Below, one piece after another: positions 34,696 to 45,782 of a stretch of DNA of 64,000 nt (the first letter of the stretch is position 1; every line of letters begins with the position of its first letter). This DNA is from Acidobacteriota bacterium. GTDB taxonomy: Bacteria; Acidobacteriota; Vicinamibacteria; Marinacidobacterales; Marinacidobacteraceae. The stretch covers positions 1-64,000 of the forward strand of contig JAJEIY010000073.1 of the NCBI GenBank assembly GCA_022828085.1. The letters run 5' to 3'. The position numbers were made by a program, and so were the translations under genes. The notes beneath the pieces were generated by a model. It saw nothing but the letters and a program-made list of their open reading frames with translations, was not told the DNA's origin and did not search any database.

Positions 34696-37138
34696 CGGCC
34701 AGTCCCTCTGGTGATTGGATCTTGAGAGCAGGATAGCCCATGCGCTGGTTCACCTCCCGATACTGCCGGCGGCGGTCGTGATGCACCATGTGCTTGAAGT
34801 TCCAGCTCGCGAGCACGTCCACACCGGCCACGGTGGCGGCCGCAATGTGCCGCGCGTCCTGGCGCTCCTGCTCGGTGAGGGCGCCACTCTCGATGTACCG
34901 GTCCGCGAGCCGTTCCATTTCGTCAGTGATCACAAGAGTCTCCCGGTGCTCCGGTGCTAGGGCCGGGAGAACATCCTGAACCTTCGGAGGGGCGCCCTTC
35001 AGTTCCTCCAGTGCAACCGACGACACGACCAGCGTGATCTCTCCCCGCACGCCCCGGCCGAGCAACCGGCGTGAGGCATCGCGGAACTCGGGATCCTCGC
35101 AGCCGCCGATCACCGACGTGTCCACGTAGATGCGGCGCTTGCCGTAGGGGGCGCGTGGCTCGGCGACCATCAGGCCCGCGAGCAGCCCCTCCGTCTCGCG
35201 CTCGAGCGCCGCGATGTCGGCCCCGATCTCGGCGAGGCTCCGCATCGGTTCCGGCCTGTAGAAGTAGCGGTTGAAGCTGATCTCGTAGCCGACCTTCACG
35301 CTGCCGGGCGCCACCCAGGCGTCCGGCGCGTAGGGCAATACCTCGCGTCGCAGGAAGGCTTCGATGCCGCCGTCCTCGGTGAGCGGGATGCGTTCGGTGT
35401 CCCTGAGTTCCGGGTCGGGCTCGTATTCGACGACCACGCTCCGTCCCCCGACCGTCGCCGCGAAGCGGCCGTGCAGCCGGTCCGGTTCCGCGCCCGGCTT
35501 CAGCACCCGGCGGATGATGGGCGGCGCGTTCTCCGAGCGCTCGCTTGCCTTCACGAGCTTCTTGATCTCGGCGGGGCGGTAGGCGCGGCCCGGGTCGGCG
35601 CCCGCGACGCGGAGCGGCCGCTCCACCGTCACCTTCCAGAAGCCGAGCGCGGCGCCCTCGAGGATGCGGCTCTCCTCGGTCTCCTCGAAGGCGAGGAACA
35701 CGTCGCAGATGCGGGCGACGTCCTCGTCCGCGAGCTCGCAGTTCTTCTTGCCGAGGTTCTTCCTGAGCGGCCGGAACCAGTTCGCGGCGTTGATCAACTG
35801 CACCTTGCCGCGGCGGTGCTCGGGCTTCCGGTTCGTGAGCACCCAGACGTAGGTGGCGATGCCGGTGTTGTAGAAGAGGTTCAGCGGCAGCGCGACGATG
35901 GCCTCCAGCCAGTCGTTCTCGATGATCCAGCGGCGGATGTTGCTCTCGCCCTGGCCGGCGTCGCCGGTGAAGAGCGAGCTGCCGTTATGGACTTCGGCGA
36001 TCCGGCTGCCGAGCGGGGTGTCCTTCATCTTGGCCAGCTTGTTCGCGAGGAACAGCATCTGGCCGTCGCTCGACCGGGTGACCAGCGAATACTCGGGATC
36101 GCCCGCGTGCTCGATGACGAAGCGCGGGTCGCGCATGTCCTTCTTGCCGCCGAGGCGCTCGAGGTCCGTCTTCCAGCTCTTGCCGTAGGGCGGATTCGAG
36201 AGCATGAAGTCGAACTCGAGCGAGGGGAAGGCGTCGTTCGAGAGGGTGGAGTGCTCCGGCCCGCCCACGATGTTGTCGGCGGCTTCCCCTTCGCCCTTCA
36301 GCAGGAGGTCGGCCTTGCAGATCGCGTAGGTCTCGGCGTTGATCTCCTGGCCGTAGAGGTGGGTGGAGACCTGCTTGCCGCGCTCGGCGGCCAGCTCCCG
36401 CAGCGTCTCCTCGCCGAGCGTCAGCATTCCGCCGGTGCCGCAGGCGCCGTCGTAGAGCAGGTAGGTGCCGGAGGCGATCCGGTCGGCGGCGGGGAGGAAC
36501 AGCAGCTTCGCCATCAGGCGGACGGCGTCGCGCGGCGTCCAGTGCTCGCCAGCCTCCTCGTTGTTCTCCTCGTTGAAGCGGCGGACGAGCTCTTCGAAGA
36601 TCGAGCCCATGCCGTGGGTGTCGAGAGCGGGATGCCGGACCGAACCGTCGCTGTTCCGGGCCGGCTCGGGTCCGAGGTTGATCGCCGTTGAGGTGAGCTT
36701 CTCGATCAGGCTGCCGAGGGCGTCGGCCTTCGAAAGCCGGGGGACCTGGTTGCGGAACTCGAAGTTGTCGAGGATGTCCTGGACGTTCGGCGAGAAGCCG
36801 TCGAGATAGGCCTCGAAGTCGGACCGGAGTTGCTGCTGGCTGGCGCGCGCCCGGAGATCACGGAGGGTGAACTTCGAGGTGTTGTAGAACGCCTGTCCGG
36901 CGGCCTGGCGCAGCGGGCCGTCCTGCTCCTCGGCGTCGACGAGCCCGAGCGCATCGAGGTCCGCCTTCATGTCGAGCACGGCCTGCTTCGAGTCCTCGAG
37001 GACGGTGTCCAGGCGGCGGAGCACCGTCATCGGCAGGATCACGTCGCGGTACTTGCCGCGCACGTAGAGGTCGCGGAGCACGTCGTCGGCGATCCCCCAG
37101 ATGTAGTTGGCGATCCAGTGGAGGTTGGCGATCGTCAC
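34685..37138 (-). CDS. hsdM: Type I methylase subunit (HsdM) fused to a PIN toxin domain
   Basis: An 817-aa protein, longer than ordinary HsdM. Residues 1-660 are an N6-adenine methylase: N-terminal helical domain, SAM motif YDGACGTGG (229-237), catalytic NPPY (315-318) and a typical C-terminal tail (ALERETEGLLAGL). Without a stop it continues into a PIN domain (668-817) with Asp673 (RRIYVDTSVIGG), Asp761 (QDARHIAAA) and Asp774 (GVDVLASWNF). Start is GTG 37138. The PIN part closely resembles the downstream PIN gene. Fusion could come from stop loss or be selected. Confidence 0.88.
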   Translation of the reverse strand: MTIANLHWIANYIWGIADDVLRDLYVRGKYRDVILPMTVLRRLDTVLEDSKQAVLDMKADLDALGLVDAEEQDGPLRQAAGQAFYNTSKFTLRDLRARASQQQLRSDFEAYLDGFSPNVQDILDNFEFRNQVPRLSKADALGSLIEKLTSTAINLGPEPARNSDGSVRHPALDTHGMGSIFEELVRRFNEENNEEAGEHWTPRDAVRLMAKLLFLPAADRIASGTYLLYDGACGTGGMLTLGEETLRELAAERGKQVSTHLYGQEINAETYAICKADLLLKGEGEAADNIVGGPEHSTLSNDAFPSLEFDFMLSNPPYGKSWKTDLERLGGKKDMRDPRFVIEHAGDPEYSLVTRSSDGQMLFLANKLAKMKDTPLGSRIAEVHNGSSLFTGDAGQGESNIRRWIIENDWLEAIVALPLNLFYNTGIATYVWVLTNRKPEHRRGKVQLINAANWFRPLRKNLGKKNCELADEDVARICDVFLAFEETEESRILEGAALGFWKVTVERPLRVAGADPGRAYRPAEIKKLVKASERSENAPPIIRRVLKPGAEPDRLHGRFAATVGGRSVVVEYEPDPELRDTERIPLTEDGGIEAFLRREVLPYAPDAWVAPGSVKVGYEISFNRYFYRPEPMRSLAEIGADIAALERETEGLLAGLMVAEPRAPYGKRRIYVDTSVIGGCEDPEFRDASRRLLGRGVRGEITLVVSSVALEELKGAPPKVQDVLPALAPEHRETLVITDEMERLADRYIESGALTEQERQDARHIAAATVAGVDVLASWNFKHMVHHDRRRQYREVNQRMGYPALKIQSPEGLADDD

Positions 37139-37235
37139 TGGGTCCTGGCGGCGGTTGGCATGGCCGGGGACGATACAGAACCGCCCGCCCGTGGATCGAG
37201 GCGCTTCGGGCCTCAGCGAGACCGGACCGCGCGGG

Positions 37236-38105
37236 TCATGACTCGATCTGGTCCGCGCGCCCGCGCCGGCGGAACCAGCCTCGCACTCTCCGGACCATCG
37301 GCCCGAAGGTCTCGGCGAGGATGATGGAGGCGATCTCGGCTGCGATCAGGTCGCGCAGCGCGTCCACCGGAACGGCACGCAGTACGGCCACCCCTTCGCG
37401 AATCTCCGTCGGGCGCCCCTGATCGTCGGACCGGACCGAAGCCGGGAACCGGCCCGCCCGGCAGAGGACGCCGACCAGCTTCCCGCCCACGCCTCCGTCG
37501 GAGTCGGCTTCCGCAGTTGGTCCCGGCTTCAGGACCAGCGGGCTACCACTGTTTCCGGGGAGCGCCGTGCCTTCCAGCCGCACGGTTCGGTCGAATCCGG
37601 CCCGTCTGGGAAGGCGGCAGATCGACGCCCTCCGCACCGCCGGGTACTGGCGGGTACCCTGGCGGTGCGGGAGGCCAAACCCGACGAGGAGCGCTTCGCT
37701 TCCCGCCGCGATCTGCTGCTTCCGTAGCTCCCCGAGTGTCAGCGTTTCCGGGTCCAGTTCGAAGCTGCGGTAACGGATCGCGTCCGCTTGCAACTGCTCG
37801 GGCGGTATCTGGAGTGCCGCAAGGTCGTGACCACCGCGCATCCTCCAGGCGCCGCGTCCGACCCTCGCGGTAAAGGTGTGCGGCACCACGCCGTCTCCTT
37901 GGTGCGGAGCAAACAGAACGACGATGCCTTCCATGTCGGGCTTCACCACGTGAGCGTTCGTGACCAGGAACAGGAATTCCCGCCCCTCCTGATGCCAGTG
38001 GCGGGCTCGACAGAAGAAGCCCGTGCCCGCCCAGCGTTTCTGCCCGTTCCCGCCGAAGGCTTCGAGCAGGACGACGGTATCGAGGAAGGGCCGGGAATGG
38101 GGCAT
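37236..38105 (-). CDS. Trypsin-like serine protease
   Basis: A 289-aa cytoplasmic chymotrypsin-fold protease with no signal peptide. The triad is complete: His52 in LVTNAHVV, Asp94 in GGHDLAALQI and Ser186 in LPGNSGSPL. A C-terminal basic tail (RRVRGWFRRRGRADQIES) could bind membrane or nucleic acid. It starts 55 nt after the inactive paralogue, with 20-30% apparent similarity and the same opening (xLDTVxxxE). Cytoplasmic trypsin-like domains often belong to bacterial conflict systems. Confidence 0.85.
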   Translation of the reverse strand: MPHSRPFLDTVVLLEAFGGNGQKRWAGTGFFCRARHWHQEGREFLFLVTNAHVVKPDMEGIVVLFAPHQGDGVVPHTFTARVGRGAWRMRGGHDLAALQIPPEQLQADAIRYRSFELDPETLTLGELRKQQIAAGSEALLVGFGLPHRQGTRQYPAVRRASICRLPRRAGFDRTVRLEGTALPGNSGSPLVLKPGPTAEADSDGGVGGKLVGVLCRAGRFPASVRSDDQGRPTEIREGVAVLRAVPVDALRDLIAAEIASIILAETFGPMVRRVRGWFRRRGRADQIES

Positions 38106-38160
38106 CGGGCGGTATCGAAGTCGGCGAACGGAAAGGAGGCCCGGAAGACGCCGTCGCCGC

Positions 38161-38988
38161 TCACCTCCGCCCGGCGCGCGCCGCGTCGAGCAGGGCCTGT
38201 AGAGCGTCGACCGGCGTGACCCGGACGAGGCCCGTATTCAGGCTCACGTCGAGCGGCCGGCCATCGTGGGTTGTGTGGACCGGTCCCCACGGATTCGGCA
38301 GGAATTCCGTCACGATGCCGATCAGCTTTCCGGCGGGGTCGGTCCGGGAGCGCTCCGTGGCGGGCCGTTGTGGCTTCATCACGACCGGGCTGCCCTTGTC
38401 GCTGTCAAAGGTGGTTGCCTCGACCAGAAACGTCGGCGAGCGCGCGTGGTAGCAGTCCTGGATGCGGGCGATGATTCCTCGCCGAACCAGTGGCGCGCGA
38501 TGCAGTCCGCCCGGCTCGGGATCCAGACCGAGAATGAGAACGTCGTCACCCTCGCCAATACGTTGCCTCCGCATTGCGGAGACGGGGAGCGCGCTGGCGG
38601 CGCTCCGGCTGGTGATGCTCTGGCTGGCGGCACTGACGAAGGCGCGGAAGCGCCACTTGAGGAGCTTGAGGTGCGCCGGGTTGACTGGCAGGACCGCCAG
38701 GTTGTGCGCGGGATCGGAGAGCCAGCGGCCCTCGGCGAGAGACGCGTATCCGTGTGTCTGCGCGAACACGGTGCGTCCCGTTCGACGGTGGCGGCCGAAT
38801 ATCAGGGTGGCGTCGAAATCCGCGCGGGCCGCCTCCGCGGTAGCCACCAGAAAAAGATCTGCCTGCGACTCGTCTCCGCCGGGACGGTGTCGGCAGAAGA
38901 AACCGGTCGTGGCGAGATCGGGTTGTCCTTTGCGATAGCTCTCGATGAAGGCCACCGTATCGAGGTGGCGGGGCGGGAGCAGCGGCAC
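38161..38988 (-). CDS. Inactive trypsin-like paralogue (pseudoprotease)
   Basis: A 275-aa protein aligned over its whole length with the next gene, from MPLLPPRHLDTVAFIE to the C-terminal PVDALQALL. I chose GTG 38988 by that alignment. All three triad positions are replaced: His is Glu52 (LVATAEAA), Asp is Asn96 (AHNLAVL) and Ser is Lys198 (SDKGSPVV). Surrounding fold residues (TGFFCR, GSPVVMKP, GKLIGIV) are kept, so it likely folds but cannot cut. It may be a sensor or regulatory subunit. 38 nt follow the winged-helix gene. Confidence 0.8.
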   Translation of the reverse strand: MPLLPPRHLDTVAFIESYRKGQPDLATTGFFCRHRPGGDESQADLFLVATAEAARADFDATLIFGRHRRTGRTVFAQTHGYASLAEGRWLSDPAHNLAVLPVNPAHLKLLKWRFRAFVSAASQSITSRSAASALPVSAMRRQRIGEGDDVLILGLDPEPGGLHRAPLVRRGIIARIQDCYHARSPTFLVEATTFDSDKGSPVVMKPQRPATERSRTDPAGKLIGIVTEFLPNPWGPVHTTHDGRPLDVSLNTGLVRVTPVDALQALLDAARAGRR

Positions 38989-39026
38989 GGACTCGGTGTT
39001 TGGTTCGGGTGGACGTCGAGCGTGAG

Positions 39027-40100
39027 TTACGGAACGGGTTTCGGTACCCGACCGGAGTCCGGGTTCGCTGCAGCCCGTGGGCGGGCGCGGTACGCCTGCT
39101 TGGGGCTGCTCCGCCGGTCGGGATAGCGAAGTTCCAGCAGGCCTTCCCTGATCATCGGCCGCAGGTGGCGCTTGACGAGATTCGACCGATCCTTGGCGAG
39201 CCAGCGCGCGAGTTCGGCCGGCGTGGTCCATTCCCGCCGGCTACAGATCTCGAGGATGAGAGCGCGGAGGCTGTCCCGCCGGGCCCGTGGCTTGAGCCCC
39301 TTGACCCACGGAACGAGGATGTCCGGCAGACCGGCGAGGCGGTCCTGATCGGGGACTTCCGGTCTTGGGGACTCCGTTCGGCGAGCGCCGCGCGCGGGGA
39401 CCGGGGTCGCGGGAGGCTGGTCCTCGGGACGGGGGGGCGTCGGCGGCGCCTCGGGTTCGTCGTCGTGGGGCTCCACGGCCTTGGGTCGCCGGTGCGGGGC
39501 GCGAGGGCGACGCGTCGCGGTACTCGCGGATCCGGGTTCCGGCGTTCCGGGTTCGTCGGACTGCGATTCCCCGGGCCGGTCGAGCAGCCCGAGCCCCGCG
39601 GGTTCGTTCGCGCGCAGCGCGCGGGTCAGGCGGCCCACGCCGGCGAAGAGTTCGGCGGCAGCGCCGCCGCCCTCCGTCATCTGTCCGCCGACCCGCCGAA
39701 CCGCGCCGCCGATTTCGCCGAGCCGCGCCCCGGCTCTCCTCAGCCTTCCGTCGGGCGCCCGGAGGGCGCGGGCGCCACGCGCCACGGCTCCGCCGATGTC
39801 GCGCACGGCGTGGCCCGCCCGGGCCGCCGCCCGGCTCACCCGTTCTCCTTCGGACGCGATCCGGCGCAGGCGCTTCGCCGCGGGTCCGGCGTTCCGCTTC
39901 ACGAAGCGGTAGCCCTTCGCCACCCGAGCGAGGATCCAGCGGATCCAGAGCCGCACTCCGTGGAGCCACGGACGCGGTTTCCGGATCCAGGCGCGGATCG
40001 CGTCGAGGCCCGGCGGGGTCTCGTCGAGGGCGTTGTCGCTCGCCGATTCGGAAATCGGTTCCTCGGAGCGGAGGTCGAGAATGGACAAAGCGACGCACAC
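39027..40100 (-). CDS. Winged-helix protein with basic N-terminal helices
   Basis: A 357-aa protein from GTG 40100. Residues 30-170 are basic amphipathic helices with Arg/Ala/Gly repeats (KRLRRIASEGERVSRAA); 180-260 is an acidic, Pro-rich linker; the last 90 residues form a winged helix (LRALILEICSRREWTTPAEL ... HLRPMIREGLLELRYPDR). That C-terminal type is familiar from AlbA_2/Fic-like regulators. It heads a three-gene set with the pseudoprotease and protease, directly downstream of a 32-bp repeat array. Role unknown; DNA binding is likely. Confidence 0.65.
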   Translation of the reverse strand: MCVALSILDLRSEEPISESASDNALDETPPGLDAIRAWIRKPRPWLHGVRLWIRWILARVAKGYRFVKRNAGPAAKRLRRIASEGERVSRAAARAGHAVRDIGGAVARGARALRAPDGRLRRAGARLGEIGGAVRRVGGQMTEGGGAAAELFAGVGRLTRALRANEPAGLGLLDRPGESQSDEPGTPEPGSASTATRRPRAPHRRPKAVEPHDDEPEAPPTPPRPEDQPPATPVPARGARRTESPRPEVPDQDRLAGLPDILVPWVKGLKPRARRDSLRALILEICSRREWTTPAELARWLAKDRSNLVKRHLRPMIREGLLELRYPDRRSSPKQAYRARPRAAANPDSGRVPKPVP

Positions 40101-40229
40101 CCGCAGCGGGTTGCGTGCGCATTTTCACCGATTCCGGGCCGGAAGAATCAATCCAAGTCGTTGTTACTGCGTAACTTACGACTGTAATGATCCGTTCCGT
40201 CGTGGCGGTTGGCGGGCGTCCGAGGTGAG

Positions 40230-40462
40230 CTGGGGTCGATACCGGAGTCGGCGGATTCAGGCTGGGGTCAATATCCGGGTCTGCTGGTCCGAGCTGGGGT
40301 CGATATCGGAGTCGGCGGACTCAGGCTGGGGTCGATATCCGGGTCGGCTGGTTCGAACTGGGGTCGATACCGGAGTCGGCGGATGCAAGCCGGGGTCAAT
40401 ATCCGGGTCGGCTGGTTCGAACTGGGGTCGATACCGGAGTCGGCGGATCCAAGCCAGGGTCG

Positions 40463-40485
<23 letters not shown>
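40230..40485. repeat. 32-bp-period alternating tandem array
   Basis: Eight half-units, each exactly 32 nt (starts 40230, 40262, 40294, 40326, 40358, 40390, 40422, 40454), alternate between type A (CTGGGGTCGATACCGGAGTC...) and type B (CTGGGGTCAATATCCGGGTC...), giving a 64-nt composite repeated four times. The last half-unit overlaps the 3' end of recQ and holds its TAA. It lies just upstream of the winged-helix gene. 64 is not a multiple of three, so it is not a coding repeat. 40101-40229 shows no gene. Confidence 0.9.
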
Positions 40486-42781
<2,296 letters not shown>

Positions 42782-42895
42782 GCCGGAATGCTACGCCGGG
42801 GGGAGCGGTTCGGTGGACGCGCCGTGGGTGTCGCTTTCGCTCGTGAGACCCTCACCGAGGTGGGAGTCACCTTTTCCGCGTGGGGGTGTGACATG

Positions 42896-42945
42896 CGCGG
42901 CGCGGAGCGCCGCGCGTGCCGGTCGGAGACCGGCGTTCCAAGCCG
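42896..42945. repeat. REP-like two-hairpin element
   Basis: Variable perfect hairpin CGCGGCGC-GGA-GCGCCGCG (42896-42914), conserved hairpin GCCGGTC-GGA-GACCGGC (42918-42934), tail GTTCCAAGCCG. Between recQ and the Nramp gene. Confidence 0.7.
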
Positions 42946-42995
42946 GGGGCGCCGTCGGTTCGGTCTGAGGTTGCGCGGCGGTCCCTTCCGTACCG

Positions 42996-44219
42996 TTACC
43001 CGCCGAGGCCGAAGAGCCGCGCCAACTGCACCAGCGACAGGCCCGAGATCACCAGCACCACGAACGCCCCGAGGACGTTCGCGAGCGTCGAGTTCTTGTA
43101 CTTGCCCATGATTCCGGTTTTGTTCACGACGACGAGCAGCAGGATGAGGGCGAGCGGCAGGAAGATCCCGTTCCCGGCCTGCGCGAGCAGGATGATCTGG
43201 TAGGGCGAAGCGCCGAGGAAGATCCCGAAGCCCATTCCGGTCAGCAGCACGAAGCCCCAGAGCAGACGGATCCGGCCGCTCTTCAGGTCCGCTCCCCAGC
43301 CGAGCGCCCCGCCCGCGGCGTAGGCCGCGGCGAGCGGGGCGGTGATCGCCGACGTGAGGCCGGCGGCGAAGAGGCCGATCCCGAAGAAGACCGGGGCCGC
43401 GCGTCCGAGCAGCGGCTCGAGCCGCGACGCCACGGTGGCGGCGTCGGCCGCATCGGCGCCCTGGCCCAGCAGCGGGGTGGCGGCGACCACCACCGCGGCG
43501 GTGATGAGCCCGCCGAGCACGACCGAGAACAGGGTGTCCTGCCGGCTCTCGCGGATGCTCTCCTCGGTTCGGTCGGCATCGGGCCAGCGCTCCAGCGTGG
43601 CGCTCGTGTGGAGGAAGAGGTTGTAGGAGACCACGGTGGTGCCGATCAGCGCCATCACGGTGATGAGGCCCTGCGGGTCCGGCGGAATGCGGGGGACGAA
43701 GAACCCGGAGAGCAGGTCGCCGAGGCTCGGAGCGCTGAGGATCGCGACCAGGAAGAACACCACGCTCATCAGCCCCACGAGGAAGACCAGCGCGTTCTGG
43801 ATGATCTTGTAGGTCCCGGTCATCAGCAGGGCGCCGGCGAGGGAGCCGACGATCAGCACCAGGAGCGCCGCCGGCAGTCCGGTGAGCAGGCTGAGCCCGA
43901 GCGAGGCGCCGAGCAGGTTGCCGGTCTGGAACGCCGCGTTCCCGATCAGGATGGTGAACGCGATGAGGCCCAGCGCGGCAATCCGCACCGCGGGATTCGC
44001 GAGGCTGTCGCGGATGGCCTCGGCGAGGCTGCGCCGGCCGGCGATGCCGACCCGGGCCGCCATGTCCTGGAGCACGATGGTGGCGAAGACCGAGAACAGG
44101 ACCGCCCAGAGGAGAGTGGTTCCGTATCCCGCGCCCGCGCGGCTCGCGGTGACGACCGTGCCCGGCCCGATGAAGGCGGCGGTGACCAGGAAACCCGGTC
44201 CGGCTTTGAAGCGGGGCAT
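42996..44219 (-). CDS. Nramp-family transporter lacking canonical metal ligands
   Basis: A 407-aa inner-membrane protein with about 11 hydrophobic helices, matching Nramp/MntH in length and order. The helix-1 motif DPGN is GPGT here (FIGPGTVVTASRAGAGYG), and the helix-6 Met-Pro-His is VSYN (GTTVVSYNLFLHTS), so the Asp, Asn and Met that bind Mn2+/Fe2+ are all missing. It probably moves a different ion (for example Mg2+, as in Nramp-related Mg transporters) or a non-metal. It lies 9 nt downstream of the flavoprotein operon, so possibly co-transcribed. Confidence 0.82.
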   Translation of the reverse strand: MPRFKAGPGFLVTAAFIGPGTVVTASRAGAGYGTTLLWAVLFSVFATIVLQDMAARVGIAGRRSLAEAIRDSLANPAVRIAALGLIAFTILIGNAAFQTGNLLGASLGLSLLTGLPAALLVLIVGSLAGALLMTGTYKIIQNALVFLVGLMSVVFFLVAILSAPSLGDLLSGFFVPRIPPDPQGLITVMALIGTTVVSYNLFLHTSATLERWPDADRTEESIRESRQDTLFSVVLGGLITAAVVVAATPLLGQGADAADAATVASRLEPLLGRAAPVFFGIGLFAAGLTSAITAPLAAAYAAGGALGWGADLKSGRIRLLWGFVLLTGMGFGIFLGASPYQIILLAQAGNGIFLPLALILLLVVVNKTGIMGKYKNSTLANVLGAFVVLVISGLSLVQLARLFGLGG

Positions 44220-44228
44220 CGAAACCTC

Positions 44229-45782
44229 CTAGGCCAGATCCTCTGCAACGGCGCGGGCGGCGTTCCGCCCGGACACGCCGTGCAGTCCGCCATAAGGGTA
44301 TGTCCCCGGCCCGGCGAGATAGAGCCCGGGGACCGGCGTGCGGTGCCGCGCGAAGCCGGGGACGGGGCGCAGGGAGTAGAACTGGTCCATCGCCGGCTCG
44401 CCCTGGTGGAAGCTTCCCTCGATCAGCCCGAAGCCCCGTTCGAGTGTCCGGGGGGTGAGCACCCGCGACCCGATCACGAGGTCCCGGATCCCGGGGAAGG
44501 CCCGCTCCAAGGCGGTCAGCGTCGCGTCGAACACCTCCGCCTCGTCGGCATCCCGCGGAACCGACTGGACGGTCGCCGCCAGCACCGCGCCGGACGAAGG
44601 CGCGAGTTCGGGATCGTGAACGGACGGCAGCGCCGCGAACACGAGCGGCTCCGGCGCAATCCGGCTGTACTTCCAGGCGTCCGAAGCCCGCTCGATGTCG
44701 TCCATCCGGGCGCCGATCTGCACCACGCCGCCGAGACGAGGATCGTCGTCCGCACCGTCCGCGAAACGCGGCAATGCCGAAAGCGCGAGGCCCACCCGCG
44801 CCGCCGTTCCCCGGTAGCGGATGTTCTCGACCTCGTGGACGAAGTCGGGTGACAACGTCCCCGCGCCGGTCCAGCCGAGAAGCGTGGTTCCCGGCGCGGC
44901 GTCCGAGACCACCATGTCGCAGGCGATCGTCCGGCCGTCCAGGAGCTTCACGCCGCTCACGCCGGCGCGGCCGGTCGCGATCCGGCGGACCCCTCCAGAC
45001 TCCGATTCGAGGTGGGCCCCGGCGGCGCTCGCCGCCCCGCGGAGCGCCCGTCCGACCGCCGAAGAACCGCCGCGGGCGGGACGGATCCAGGCGAGCGGCT
45101 CCGGATGGCCGAAGGCGTGGAAGTGGAGGAAGAGGCCCGCCGTTCCCGGGGCGCGGTGGCCGAGCCGGGTTCCGGTGAGCGCGGAGCCGGCGAGCGCCGC
45201 TTTCAGGGAGTCGCTCTCGAACCAGTCGTTCAGGTAGTCGGTGAGGGGCATCGGCAGCGCCCGCAGGAGCGCGTTCACCCGCCTCGCTCCGAGCCCGAGG
45301 GCCGCGAACGCCGCGGGAATGGCGTCGGGCAGGCCGGCGTCAAGCTGCAGCGGCGGCTGCTCGAGGAGCTTCCGCAAGAAGCCGCCGAATGCGCGCAGCT
45401 CGGCGACGAATTCCGGGAAGTGCGCCGCGTCCGAGGCCGAGAGTCCCGCGACGGCGAGTCGGGCCCGTTCGGGGTCTCGCGGCAGTGTGAAGACGGCGCC
45501 GTCCGGCCCGACGGCCGTCAGCACGGGATCGGAAGCCACGAGTTCCAGGCCATGTCGCCCGAGGTCGAGGTCCAGCGCGACCCCCGGGTCGAGCGAGGGC
45601 AGGGTCTCCGGGAACACCGGGCACTGGAATCCCGGCGCGATCTGCACGTTCGCGGCGGCGCCGCCGGGATGTCCGTGCTCGCCGACCACCAGGACGGAGT
45701 GCCCGGCGTCGGCCAGATACGCTGCCGTGACGAGGGCGTCCGGTCCCCCTCCGATGGCGACGACGTCGTAGGAGTCGCGCAT
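44229..45782 (-). CDS. Phytoene-desaturase-like FAD oxidoreductase (second)
   Basis: A 517-aa flavoprotein with an N-terminal dinucleotide fold (VVAIGGGPDALVTAAYLADAG) where the usual GxGxxG reads GGGPDA, and a C-terminal FAD motif (GLYLAGPGTYPYGGLHGVSGRNAA). It belongs to the crtI/PYROXD2-like group. Start ATG overlaps the upstream stop by one nucleotide. It is a diverged paralogue of the preceding gene. Substrate unknown; no carotenoid synthase is nearby, so carotenoid chemistry is not supported. Confidence 0.8.
   Translation of the reverse strand: MRDSYDVVAIGGGPDALVTAAYLADAGHSVLVVGEHGHPGGAAANVQIAPGFQCPVFPETLPSLDPGVALDLDLGRHGLELVASDPVLTAVGPDGAVFTLPRDPERARLAVAGLSASDAAHFPEFVAELRAFGGFLRKLLEQPPLQLDAGLPDAIPAAFAALGLGARRVNALLRALPMPLTDYLNDWFESDSLKAALAGSALTGTRLGHRAPGTAGLFLHFHAFGHPEPLAWIRPARGGSSAVGRALRGAASAAGAHLESESGGVRRIATGRAGVSGVKLLDGRTIACDMVVSDAAPGTTLLGWTGAGTLSPDFVHEVENIRYRGTAARVGLALSALPRFADGADDDPRLGGVVQIGARMDDIERASDAWKYSRIAPEPLVFAALPSVHDPELAPSSGAVLAATVQSVPRDADEAEVFDATLTALERAFPGIRDLVIGSRVLTPRTLERGFGLIEGSFHQGEPAMDQFYSLRPVPGFARHRTPVPGLYLAGPGTYPYGGLHGVSGRNAARAVAEDLA

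Noticed and set aside
26347..40100. Prophage or integrative element covering the defence island
   Set aside because: No integrase, structural phage gene, tRNA or flanking direct repeat is visible in the window.
40350..40370. tRNA T-arm (GGTTCGAAC) in the array
   Set aside because: No acceptor, anticodon or D arm can be drawn around it; it is part of the repeated unit.
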